Assembly: GCA_030668065.1 (NCBI GenBank)
Contig: DAOUUS010000014.1
Location: forward strand, 1-14,078
Reading direction: 5' to 3'
DNA length: 14,078 nt
Origin: Candidatus Methanophagales archaeon
GTDB taxonomy: Archaea > Halobacteriota > Syntropharchaeia > Alkanophagales > Methanospirareceae
Below the pieces are notes generated by a model. It was given only the letters and a program-made list of their open reading frames with translations, made no database searches and was not told the origin of the DNA. The translations under genes and the position numbers were made by a program. Shown here one piece after another: positions 7,565-13,967 of this stretch (the first letter of the stretch is position 1; each line of letters opens with the position of its first letter).

Positions 7565-8323
7565 ATGAGAAAGGGTAAGGTAATAGCGGTAGCGGGAAAA
7601 GGCGGCACGGGAAAAACTGCTATTGCTGCTCTGTTAATACGTGAACTAATTCGTCAAGGCGACGATATCTGCATATTAGCCGTGGATGCGGATGCTGATT
7701 CCAATTTACCAGACGCACTTGGGATTTCATATGACAAGACCGTAGGCGATATAAGGGAGGGTCTGTTGGAAGACAAGCAGCGAGATATGGCACTAGACGT
7801 AAGATCGCAATTTGAGGGTAGGGTAGCAGAGCTAATAGTGGAAGAAGAGTTTTATGACTTGCTGGTTATGGGTCGCCCCGAAGGACCGGGTTGCTACTGC
7901 CCCGTAAATCACATAATGAGACTGATTATGGATACATTGACGAGGAACTACGACTATACGGTAATAGATTGTGAAGCAGGTCTGGAGCATCTAAGTAGAC
8001 GAACGACAAGAGATGTAGATGTCATGCTTGTGGTGCTGGATGGCACACTGAAGAGCATAAGAACGGCATTGCGGCTGGAAGAGATTGCGAAAGAGATAGA
8101 CGTTGACGTGAAGAAGATGATGTTTATAGCAAATAAAATAGCGGCGGATGACGAGGCAAGTGTGATCGCAGAGATAAAGAGGCACGGCATTGAACTAGAA
8201 GATGTAATACCTTTTGACTCTTTGATACAGGTTTATGACTTCAAGGGCAAGCCGATTATGGATTTACCGGATGACGCGCCTTCTGTTGGTCGTGTGAGTA
8301 AGATTGTGGCACGTATAGTTTAA
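7565..8323 (+). CDS. cooC: CooC-type nickel-insertion ATPase for CO dehydrogenase
   Basis: A 252-aa MinD/ParA-superfamily P-loop ATPase. The deviant Walker A GKGGTGKT is at 11-18, with the signature lysine K12 that acts in trans in dimers. AVDADADSNLP (39-49) is the switch I/A' region. The CxC pair C110/C112 within EGPGCYCPVNH is the metal-binding signature of CooC, where two monomers hold one Ni or Zn ion. The family helps insert nickel into the active-site cluster of CO dehydrogenase, including archaeal CODH/acetyl-CoA synthase. AAAGGA lies about 9 nt before the ATG. The gene follows the ribosomal L40e gene by 3 bp; no cdh genes are in the window. Other MinD-like maturases are possible, but the GCYC motif strongly favours CooC. 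Confidence 0.9.
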   Translation: MRKGKVIAVAGKGGTGKTAIAALLIRELIRQGDDICILAVDADADSNLPDALGISYDKTVGDIREGLLEDKQRDMALDVRSQFEGRVAELIVEEEFYDLLVMGRPEGPGCYCPVNHIMRLIMDTLTRNYDYTVIDCEAGLEHLSRRTTRDVDVMLVVLDGTLKSIRTALRLEEIAKEIDVDVKKMMFIANKIAADDEASVIAEIKRHGIELEDVIPFDSLIQVYDFKGKPIMDLPDDAPSVGRVSKIVARIV

Positions 8324-8348
8324 GGATTTGCGGGAAAAAGCGGAACTC

Positions 8349-8355
8349 TTTTTTT
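8349..8355 (+). terminator. Oligo-T tract after cooC
   Basis: Seven consecutive T residues lie 26-32 nt after the cooC stop codon. Runs of T are the usual archaeal transcription termination signal. No strong hairpin precedes it. Confidence 0.4.
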
Positions 8356-8395
8356 GGCCACGGGATAAGTAATGCAACAATTGATGAGATACGTA

Positions 8396-8401
8396 TTTAT
8401 A
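8396..8401 (+). promoter_or_regulatory. TATA box of a probably leaderless promoter
   Basis: TTTATA lies 24-29 bp upstream of the ATG at 8425, almost exactly the archaeal distance from TATA box to transcription start. There is no Shine-Dalgarno before the ATG, so the mRNA likely begins at or near the start codon. Confidence 0.5.
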
Positions 8402-8424
8402 ACCATTTTGTTGTTATTACCTGT

Positions 8425-9834
8425 ATGGGCAAAATCATCAATAAAGTATGTTCCGTCCCAAACGGGAAATATTTCGTCTTTTTATTTCTATTTCTGCTAG
8501 TTTTATTCAGTGCTAGATTTATGGTCACGGGCTATGGCGTTGGAGGGGATGGAGAGGGCTATTATGCCTATCTTCCAAGTGTAATAATTGATAAAGATTT
8601 AGATTTTAAAAATCAATACCTATCTGGTCCCGGGCTAAATTCAACAAATCCCTTTAAAGATACAGAAGAGGGAAGTGCACATTTAATTCGCAAAACATCA
8701 AATCGTACTGCAACCGGCTATCTTACGAATCCTTTTCCTATTGGTTCGGCAATCCTATGGTTGCCCTTTTTTATTCTCTCTTTATCTTTAATACACTTCT
8801 TAAACTTATTTGGATTAAATATTACTCTAAATGGATACTCTGCTTTGTCACAATATGTGACTATGGTTGGATCAATTTTTTATGTTATTTTAGGCTTTAT
8901 ACTGACTTATAAACTAATAAAAAAATTTTGTGTTGACCCGGGAATAATTAAAAGCTCAATTTTTCTTATACTAATCGGCACATTTGCAATCCAGTATTTT
9001 GCAATTGAACCAAGCATGTCTCACGCTAACGACTTCTTTATTATAACATTATTCTTTTATTATTTTTACATTAATTTTATTTTAACAGACAACAAAGCCC
9101 CTTATAAAAAATGGATCATATTTGGAGTAATCTCCGGACTTATGGTATTGGTAAGGCCCCAAAATGCATTGTTAATAGCACTCCCACTCATTTATTCCAT
9201 AGCATTGCTAATTAAAAACAGATCCTCAGCCAAAAAAGAGCTGATCAATTACGCTATCTTTTTCAGCACGTTCTTAATATCTTTATTGCCTTTATTAATC
9301 AGTTGGAAGATTATATATGGTTCTTTCCTGACTATTCCTCAGGGTGTGGGTCCTTTACTATATTTTTCACCCCAGATTCCTCAAGTGCTTTTTTCATTCA
9401 GGCATAGTCTCTTTGTTTCTACACCGTTGTTAATCTTTTCAATAATTGGTTTTACATTTCTATTTAAGGACACTTATACGGACAATAAGAAAAAAGAAGC
9501 GTATCATAACACAATATTTTTGATACTGTTAGTTCTTGCATTTCTTTCTCAACTTTATATAAATTCTATAATTGTAAGGGATTGGTGGGCGGGTGATTCT
9601 TTTGGAGCAAGGAGATTTGTTGGTTTAATGTTTATTTTTGTTTTGGGTTTTTCATATTTCTTGAATAAAATAAGAACAAAAAAGATTCGCTATTTTGTGT
9701 ACTTTATTTTTGCTATTTTCGTATTTCTGAACATTCTTTACAATATAGAATATAATCTTCTAATTATATCCAGATCAGAGCCAATTACCTATTTAGAAAT
9801 AGTTAAGGCTTTAGCATTAAAGACCAAAATATGA
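8425..9834 (+). CDS. GT-C type membrane glycosyltransferase-like protein
   Basis: A 469-aa protein with many hydrophobic segments (about 10-12). The first external loop carries GDGEGYYAYLPS at 41-52, the acidic position typical of GT-C lipid-linked sugar transferases (GT39/ArnT/PMT-like). Further family-like blocks are IEPSMSHA near the middle, VRPQNALL, and DWWAGDSFGARRF at about 386-398. Such enzymes move a sugar from a polyprenyl-phosphate carrier to an acceptor outside the cell; donor and acceptor cannot be told. The gene is visibly richer in A/T than its neighbours and favours AAA, TTT, ATT and TTA codons, which suggests acquisition by transfer or relaxed selection. It sits between cooC and a minus-strand operon and ends only 6 bp from the convergent NTPase stop. 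Confidence 0.72.
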   Translation: MGKIINKVCSVPNGKYFVFLFLFLLVLFSARFMVTGYGVGGDGEGYYAYLPSVIIDKDLDFKNQYLSGPGLNSTNPFKDTEEGSAHLIRKTSNRTATGYLTNPFPIGSAILWLPFFILSLSLIHFLNLFGLNITLNGYSALSQYVTMVGSIFYVILGFILTYKLIKKFCVDPGIIKSSIFLILIGTFAIQYFAIEPSMSHANDFFIITLFFYYFYINFILTDNKAPYKKWIIFGVISGLMVLVRPQNALLIALPLIYSIALLIKNRSSAKKELINYAIFFSTFLISLLPLLISWKIIYGSFLTIPQGVGPLLYFSPQIPQVLFSFRHSLFVSTPLLIFSIIGFTFLFKDTYTDNKKKEAYHNTIFLILLVLAFLSQLYINSIIVRDWWAGDSFGARRFVGLMFIFVLGFSYFLNKIRTKKIRYFVYFIFAIFVFLNILYNIEYNLLIISRSEPITYLEIVKALALKTKI

Positions 9835-9840
9835 TTTCGG

Positions 9841-10377
9841 CTAAACCACGGAATCACAGAACCGCTGAATAACGTGATCCGCAATTTCGTCTCGGTTCGC
9901 TGCTGTAACCTCAAACATCTCAAACTCACGTTTCACGCGCTTTACCAAGTCGTGCTCCGATCGTAGATGTACAGAGACAAGCATAGATTTACCGCTGTCT
10001 ATCGCTTCTTCCACCACGTGTATGAACTTTTTCGAGTTCAATTCCATCGGTCCTATCTCGTCCACGATGATTACAATTGGAGCCGGATGCGCCACTGCCG
10101 TTCTTGTCGCGTTCACACCTATGGAATCCAGATCAGAGCGATTTACAAAATATTTTCCCACTTTCGGTGCTCTCTGGTGCAGATGTATATGTGCCAGAAT
10201 ACCTCTTTCGCGTGTACTTATATCTTCTATTGAGAAACCTACTCGCGCTCCTTCTTCCTGGATGTCCGTGGTAAGCATACCGCCAATAGGTATCCCTTCC
10301 TTATTCAAGCTCTGTATCACAGATCTTATAATCGTTGATTTCCCTATCTTCGGCTTTCCGGTTAGTCCTATCCGCAT
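9841..10377 (-). CDS. THEP1-like nucleoside-triphosphatase (archaeal NTPase family)
   Basis: A 178-aa P-loop NTPase with Walker A GKPKIGKST at 7-15, Walker B IVIIVDEIG at 101-109 and the family-typical VDEIGPMELNSKKF. Members such as Aquifex THEP1 hydrolyse NTPs to NDPs, and their cellular job is unsettled. The P-loop has KI where the family usually shows GV (GxPGVGKTT), but GxxxxGK(S/T) is kept. The ATG at 10377 is chosen because relatives start a few residues before the P-loop. A TTG at 10398 would add 7 residues and overlap the Hsp20 stop, and cannot be excluded. The gene follows Hsp20 by 17 bp with the chosen start and is probably in the same transcript. Confidence 0.88.
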   Translation of the reverse strand: MRIGLTGKPKIGKSTIIRSVIQSLNKEGIPIGGMLTTDIQEEGARVGFSIEDISTRERGILAHIHLHQRAPKVGKYFVNRSDLDSIGVNATRTAVAHPAPIVIIVDEIGPMELNSKKFIHVVEEAIDSGKSMLVSVHLRSEHDLVKRVKREFEMFEVTAANRDEIADHVIQRFCDSVV

Positions 10378-10394
10378 ATTCAAATTATATCTAT

Positions 10395-11036
10395 TCAATC
10401 CAACACTATAGTAGTCTTTTCCTTATCGCCTTCTTTCTTCATCAGCTTCACGCTGAGCACACCGTTTTTATAAGTTGCCGTTGCGGATTTCGGCAGCACG
10501 GACATGTCGAACGGTATCTCTTTGAAGAACCGTACCGTATTTTCCGTTCTTATTTCCAGCGAATCTTCCGTGGCGTGCAATTTTAAATCCTGCTTCTCGA
10601 CTCCCGGTAATTCAGCTACCACTTCATACGAGTCCTTCTGCTCGATCACATCTATCAAAGGATCGCGTCCACCACCTGGAACAGGCTCCATTCTGCTGTA
10701 TGACGGTCTTATATTCCCGAACTCTTTTATCTCCGGCTCCTTACCCGGTTCCTTAGTATATGAGAACCCGTAGATGAAAGGCCCATAGCGTCTTACTTTT
10801 CCCTCCGGTGTCTCTTCTTCCGTTATAAAATCAGTGAGCTCCTCGGGCAAGCCTTCTTCTAACTCCTTCAGCATATCATCAAACGGTACTCGTAGCCACT
10901 CTTCTATATCTTGCGGCTCTTGCCTACGCATTCTCGCCGAGTCCTCTTCGTGGTGCTCATTCTGCAGCTCCTCAGCCATCTGCGCCATATACTGTATCAC
11001 CAGATCAAATATAGAGGGTCTTTTCCTTTCGTCCAT
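10395..11036 (-). CDS. Hsp20/alpha-crystallin small heat-shock protein
   Basis: A 213-aa small chaperone. The alpha-crystallin domain covers about residues 125-213 and includes DVIEQKDSYEVVAELPGVEKQDLKL, a beta-strand block around EIRTEN, and the signature NGVLSVKL at 191-198. The protein ends soon after, in VLD, with no clear C-terminal IxI motif, which in other family members helps build oligomers. The N-terminal extension of about 120 residues is long and acidic (EELQNEHHEED, EELTDFITEEETPEGK). It includes RRYGPFIYGFSYTKEPGKEPEIKEFGN, a block I recognise from archaeal Hsp20 proteins. Small Hsps bind unfolding proteins without ATP. ATG 11036 is preferred over the upstream TTG at 11057 because AGGA lies just upstream of it. 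It is 51 bp downstream of the 265-aa unknown gene. Confidence 0.93.
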   Translation of the reverse strand: MDERKRPSIFDLVIQYMAQMAEELQNEHHEEDSARMRRQEPQDIEEWLRVPFDDMLKELEEGLPEELTDFITEEETPEGKVRRYGPFIYGFSYTKEPGKEPEIKEFGNIRPSYSRMEPVPGGGRDPLIDVIEQKDSYEVVAELPGVEKQDLKLHATEDSLEIRTENTVRFFKEIPFDMSVLPKSATATYKNGVLSVKLMKKEGDKEKTTIVLD

Positions 11037-11087
11037 AATATATCCTGTCCTTGTCAAAGCATAAAAAGTTTATAAAGTGTCCCACGC

Positions 11088-11885
11088 TTACTCTTCACAA
11101 TCCACATTCACCACTTTTGTGGCTGCTTCTCCTTTTATCTGAGATATAATCTGCATCAACTCGTCCATCTGCTGCGTGCTACCAGTTGCACATAGCACGA
11201 CAGAGCCTTCTCCGCCATCTATACCTCCCGCACTTATGGGGCATGCACTACTTGCACCCAATAATTTCAGTGCCTCTACTTCGGTGATTACCTTACCATG
11301 CACCGGCATCAAGCCAACGGGTCTGCCCACAGATTTGTAGAACCGCTCTTTGCCTACTTGCCTCGCCGCATCTACAATGGGATAAGGTATGGTTTTTTCT
11401 ATGCCCACGGGGATTATGAAATTCGCGCCTCTCGCCATGACCGTACCCAACGCCGCACCTATCGTGCCACCCGCAGGATGTGCTAACAGTATCCCCGCGG
11501 TTCCGTTTGCATCCAGCGCATTTGCACCTTTTATGAAGACGTCTTCGGCTGATAAGTCCTCGATGGCTTTTTCTATGCCCATGTCACTTATCTTTCCGTC
11601 TTCTATTATCACGTCTTTTACCCGTTCTTCTTTCGGCACGATGCAAGTACCTTTGTCTGTTATGACACCCGCTGCGTATCTCGGCTTATCTACCGTCCGA
11701 GTTTCCGTATCGGGCAACGCATTCAGAATCGCCTCTGCTACATATGCGTTTGTGGTACCCAGTCCTATTATGATTGTCCCATGCTTCAAAGCTCGCTGCA
11801 CTTCTTCCAAATTCATTACGCCCTTTGCGATCAACCGCTTCGATTCCGAAGGCGTAAGCGTTATCAATATCCTCTTCTCTTCCAT
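11088..11885 (-). CDS. Conserved-looking protein of unknown function (265 aa)
   Basis: I do not recognise a named family. The protein is soluble, rich in glycine turns and well organised. It opens MEEKRILITLTPSESKRLIAKG, followed by a loop GTIIIGLGTTNAYVAEAIL at 36-54. After a charged stretch come DVFIKGANALDANGTAGILLAHPAGGTIGAAL (115-146) and NFIIPVGIEKTIPYPIVDAARQ (155-176). It ends with a glycine-rich block, SAGGIDGGEGSVVLCATG. The GLGTTNAY and DVFIKGANALD segments are reminiscent of ISOCOT folds (ribose-5-phosphate isomerase, CoA transferase, LUD proteins); this is inference only. ATG 11885 is preferred: GAGG lies 9 nt before it, better spaced than for ATG 11891 or GTG 11903. It is the first gene of a likely Hsp20-NTPase operon. 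Confidence 0.8.
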   Translation of the reverse strand: MEEKRILITLTPSESKRLIAKGVMNLEEVQRALKHGTIIIGLGTTNAYVAEAILNALPDTETRTVDKPRYAAGVITDKGTCIVPKEERVKDVIIEDGKISDMGIEKAIEDLSAEDVFIKGANALDANGTAGILLAHPAGGTIGAALGTVMARGANFIIPVGIEKTIPYPIVDAARQVGKERFYKSVGRPVGLMPVHGKVITEVEALKLLGASSACPISAGGIDGGEGSVVLCATGSTQQMDELMQIISQIKGEAATKVVNVDCEE

Positions 11886-11924
11886 TGTCATATCCCTCAC
11901 CACTTACAGTAACTTGTGTACACG

Positions 11925-11935
11925 GTTATTATAGT
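11925..11935 (-). promoter_or_regulatory. Possible TATA box for the 265-aa gene/Hsp20/NTPase unit
   Basis: On the minus strand CTATAATAACC lies about 40-50 bp upstream of the chosen ATG at 11885. Transcription would begin near 11903 with a leader of about 18 nt that includes the GAGG ribosome site. Position-based call. Confidence 0.35.
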
Positions 11936-12262
11936 TATCATTTTTGTTCTGTGATTTCCCGAAATACTTTCGCCCGGGATAGGTATACCCCACACAGGTC
12001 AGATGATTTGCGAAACCTCAGCTAAAAATCCGGGTGTTTTCTGCGCAGGTAGTTCCAATCCATAGTGCATCCGCACTAGTCCTGAGATTTACATCATTTA
12101 TATCCCTGAAAGCGCGTGTCGAATGTATTCGATACGACCATTTTGGACTTAAGTGTATCGGGTCTCGAATTTTACAAATTGACGAACGGCACGAATTTTA
12201 TCGCCGCAGAAAATCTATTTTACCCGTGCTTTTGGTGGGCATACCGAAGCAGATTGAGTTAC
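11936..12262. other. Non-coding stretch with two small hairpins
   Basis: No convincing gene is seen on either strand. Two palindromes stand out: TAGTGC-ATCC-GCACTA at 12063-12078 (6-bp perfect arms) and CGTGTCGAAT-GT-ATTCGATACG at 12115-12136 (10-bp arms with one G-T pair). The reading frame of the transposase remnant stays open upstream to 12116, but that part (MSNVFDTTILDLS...) resembles no transposase start. The segment may be decayed mobile-element flank. Confidence 0.45.
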
Positions 12263-12874
12263 ATGCGACGACTCAATCAAAGAAAGATCCAGTGGATCAT
12301 ACGGGAAATGGATCATGGAACTCCCAGCAGTTCAATTGCAGCCGTGCAGGAGGTAAGCCCGCGAAGAGTTCAGCAATTATACAAACAGTACAATGATAGC
12401 GGTGAAATACCGGTTTTACAGAAGTGTGGCAGGGAAAAACGGGTGTTAACTGCAAACGAAAAGAGCATAATACTTGATGCTCATGAAGAATACAAAGTAA
12501 ATGCTTTAGCGTTGGAAAAAGTAATAGCCCGGTATTATGGAGTGCATAGGCCCCACAATCGCATTCATCAAGTGCTTAAAACTAATAACAAAGCAAAAGA
12601 CGAGCATAACAAACAAAAACAACGTAAATGGGTCCGATATGAACGAAAGCACAGTCTGAGTTTGGTGCATGTCGATTGACACGCACACGGCGATATACAG
12701 GTAATTGCATATCTGGACGACACATCCAGGAAGATACTCACCGCAGGTGGGTTTGATAGTGCAAATATTGAGAATGGTATACGTATACTGGGCAAGGCTG
12801 TCAAAGAAGTAAAATTTTACGGACCTATCAGAGTGTTACTTTCCGATAACGGCAGTGAGTTCTCGAGTCCATAG
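12263..12874 (+). pseudogene. IS481-like (rve/DDE) transposase remnant
   Basis: Reading from ATG 12263, the product has an N-terminal helix-turn-helix region (about residues 3-50, with QRKIQWIIREMDHG and SPRRVQQLYKQY). It then has the linker block GREKRVLTANEKSIIL and a start of the rve catalytic core. Codon 139 (12677-12679) is TGA directly after D138, where relatives have Trp in a VDWH-like motif. The same frame then continues with IQVIAYLDDTSRKILTAGGF and reaches the second catalytic aspartate, D195, in LLSDNGSEF. It stops at 12872-12874, so the region that would hold the third acidic residue is absent. One nonsense mutation plus a C-terminal truncation make this an inactive copy. No terminal inverted repeats could be identified with confidence. 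Confidence 0.85.
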
Positions 12875-12970
12875 TTTCACACACAACTCCTTATATTATA
12901 AGCCACTATAATCTCCAAAAACCAAGGTAGTTTCCAGAGGTATGTTTTTGTCAGATTTGATTTCAAAAAG

Positions 12971-12978
12971 CTTATATA
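12971..12978 (+). promoter_or_regulatory. TATA box of the RHH gene
   Basis: CTTATATA at 12971-12978 is preceded by an A-rich BRE-like TCAAAAAG. Its centre is about 28 bp from the ATG at 13003, so the transcript is likely leaderless or nearly so. Confidence 0.6.
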
Positions 12979-12983
12979 GTACC

Positions 12984-12998
12984 TGTTACAGTGTAACA
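12984..12998 (+). promoter_or_regulatory. Candidate operator 1: TGTTAC-AGT-GTAACA
   Basis: A perfect 15-bp palindrome with 6-bp arms around AGT. It lies between the TATA box and the start codon of the RHH gene, where a bound protein would block transcription initiation. The same GTTAC-N3-GTAAC core recurs at 13246-13258. Autoregulation by the RHH protein is inferred from position and family habit. Confidence 0.65.
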
Positions 12999-13002
12999 AC
13001 TA

Positions 13003-13209
13003 ATGAAAAAGGATAAAGTAATATTGACAAGGGTAGATGTGAGTATTGCAGAGCGCGTAGAATACATTGCAAGTAACTCAAAAGACCTTGAACTGACAAA
13101 GTCCGAGGTTGTTCGTATAATTTTGCATGCGTTTTTCAAATCACAAACGGATAAGGACTTTGAAAAAGTGCGTGAATTAGCTATTAAAATGAGAAAAGGA
13201 CTATTGTAG
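13003..13209 (+). CDS. Ribbon-helix-helix (CopG/Arc-like) DNA-binding regulator
   Basis: A 68-aa protein. The N-terminal strand KVILTRVDVSIAERVEYIAS fits the beta-strand plus helix A of ribbon-helix-helix regulators. It is followed by a turn and by LTKSEVVRIILHAFFKSQ as helix B, with the TKSEVVR turn typical of MetJ/Arc/CopG proteins. The C-terminal 20 residues are charged and helical (KDFEKVRELAIKMRKGLL). These proteins dimerise through the strand and bind palindromic operators. Two matching palindromes flank the gene, one in its own promoter and one before the next gene. There is no Shine-Dalgarno; the start agrees with a leaderless transcript. Family assignment is by pattern only. It sits beside a dead transposase, in what looks like an accessory region. 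Confidence 0.75.
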   Translation: MKKDKVILTRVDVSIAERVEYIASNSKDLELTKSEVVRIILHAFFKSQTDKDFEKVRELAIKMRKGLL

Positions 13210-13245
13210 GTAGTTTATGTGAAAAATACACGGATATTTAGTGGT

Positions 13246-13258
13246 GTTACATCGTAAC
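13246..13258 (+). promoter_or_regulatory. Candidate operator 2: GTTAC-ATC-GTAAC
   Basis: A perfect inverted repeat with the same 5-bp arms and 3-bp spacing as the site in the RHH promoter. It lies just upstream of a TATA-like ATTTAAATA (13264-13272), which precedes a Shine-Dalgarno. It probably binds the RHH protein and controls the downstream small membrane protein. Occurrence of both copies about 260 bp apart argues against chance. Confidence 0.6.
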
Positions 13259-13284
13259 GTTTGATTTAAATAGAACTAGAGGTG

Positions 13285-13433
13285 ATGATATTGGGTTTGA
13301 CTGATACAGGAAACTACCCTGGATCTTCGAGATAGGGGTAACTATAGCTGTATTTGCATTACTGTTAAGCATATTGATGGTGCTTTTCGAAATGCGCTTT
13401 GTAAAGTTCATACGACAGAGGCGCCTAAAATAG
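13285..13433 (+). pseudogene. Frameshifted one-TM small membrane protein
   Basis: AGAGGTGAT (13278-13286) matches the archaeal anti-Shine-Dalgarno very well, so translation would start at TTG 13291 (or ATG 13285, which the SD overlaps). That frame gives only MILGLTDTGNYPGSSR before a TAG. Shifting by one nucleotide at the A-run 13311-13313 joins TDTG to KLPWIFEIGVTIAVF and on through a long hydrophobic helix, ending in FIRQRRLK and a TAG at 13431-13433. The joined product is about 47-49 aa: a short N-terminus, one TM segment and a basic cytoplasmic tail. The cause may be a one-base deletion, a sequence error in an A-run, or recoding. Its function is unknown; a partner or target of the RHH regulator is inferred. 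Confidence 0.5.
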
Positions 13434-13468
13434 TGAAGTAAGTAAAGCTACACAACAGTTGAAACGTC

Positions 13469-13556
13469 GCCTAACAGCGTGTATCTGGTTCGGGCTAACA
13501 CCCTCACCCAAATCCCGAGTATCGTTGGGATTTCAGATACACGCAAACCGTTATAC
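13469..13556. other. Branched inverted-repeat structure after the small gene
   Basis: GCGTGTATCTG (13477-13487) and CAGATACACGC (13534-13544) are perfect 11-bp inverted copies. Between them lies a second perfect hairpin, AAATCCC (13510-13516) and GGGATTT (13527-13533), which abuts the right arm. GCCTAAC (13469-13475) and GTTATAC (13550-13556) bracket the structure and resemble the R''/R' boxes of an integron attC site, though the second box departs from the GTTRRRY consensus and the spacers are unequal. It may instead be a structured RNA, a mobile-element end or a terminator. Confidence 0.5.
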
Positions 13557-13558
13557 CT

Positions 13559-13575
13559 AAAAAACACTTAAAAAA
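13559..13575 (-). terminator. Two T6 tracts downstream of the winged-helix-like gene
   Basis: On the minus strand two runs of six T residues (13575-13570 and 13564-13559) lie 18-34 nt past the stop codon of the minus-strand gene. Runs of T are the usual archaeal termination signal. Confidence 0.4.
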
Positions 13576-13592
13576 CGTTTCGCGCTAATCGA

Positions 13593-13967
13593 TTACATTT
13601 CTTGCTTCACTGCACCTATCGCTTCGTTCGGCTCGTTTGCTTGAAATACCCCCACATGCCCGCTCTCACTCAAAACCTCTTCCTTTTCCTCTTCCGTCAC
13701 CACATAGAAATATTCACGTACATTCATAACACGCTTTAGCTTTCCTTCATTTTCCATATCACGCAAATATTGCTTTACGCTATAACGCCCTCGTGGCTTA
13801 TCCAATTTCTTCTGTAACTCTCGTGAAGTGCACTTACAGGAATATTTTTCGTAGATCGCATCAAACGATTTTGGCTGCTCTGCCAATACCTCTTGTAACA
13901 CAACCTCCAGGATACTTCGATGTTTCTGTTCTATCCTCAACCTCTCGGTTTTTGCTATTTCTGCCAC
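13593..13967 (-). CDS. Small winged-helix-like protein of unknown function
   Basis: A 124-aa charged, soluble protein. Residues 16-60 look all-helical (HRSILEVVLQEVLAEQPKSFDAIYEKY, then SRELQKKL). RGRYSVKQYLRDMENEGKLKRV looks like a recognition helix followed by a short strand-turn-strand, REYFYVV, as in winged helix-turn-helix domains. The last 30 residues are acidic and probably flexible. There are two cysteines (CKC), too few for a zinc site alone. The start is GTG at 13967; no in-frame ATG precedes it and the ribosome site is weak, so the true N-terminus is uncertain. A DNA-binding role is inferred from fold pattern only. It converges on the RHH/small membrane protein module. Confidence 0.6.
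   Translation of the reverse strand: MAEIAKTERLRIEQKHRSILEVVLQEVLAEQPKSFDAIYEKYSCKCTSRELQKKLDKPRGRYSVKQYLRDMENEGKLKRVMNVREYFYVVTEEEKEEVLSESGHVGVFQANEPNEAIGAVKQEM

Noticed and set aside
8372..8500. 43-codon ORF with a signal-peptide-like start (MQQLMRYVFITILLLLPVW)
   Set aside because: It overlaps the promoter and 5' end of the glycosyltransferase in another frame. The hydrophobic run arises from the AT-rich promoter, and no family or ribosome site supports it.
10398..10398. TTG at 10398 as NTPase start, overlapping the Hsp20 stop
   Set aside because: ATG 10377 puts the P-loop at the usual distance from the N-terminus. The TTG lacks a ribosome site, though coupling cannot be fully excluded.
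12116..12262. N-terminal extension of the transposase frame to 12116
   Set aside because: The added 49 residues contain no transposase pattern and no ribosome site. The HTH starts directly after ATG 12263.
12677..12679. In-frame TGA as a recoded selenocysteine codon
   Set aside because: The residue is Trp in related transposases, the gene is also truncated, and no SECIS-like element was seen. Nonsense mutation is simpler.
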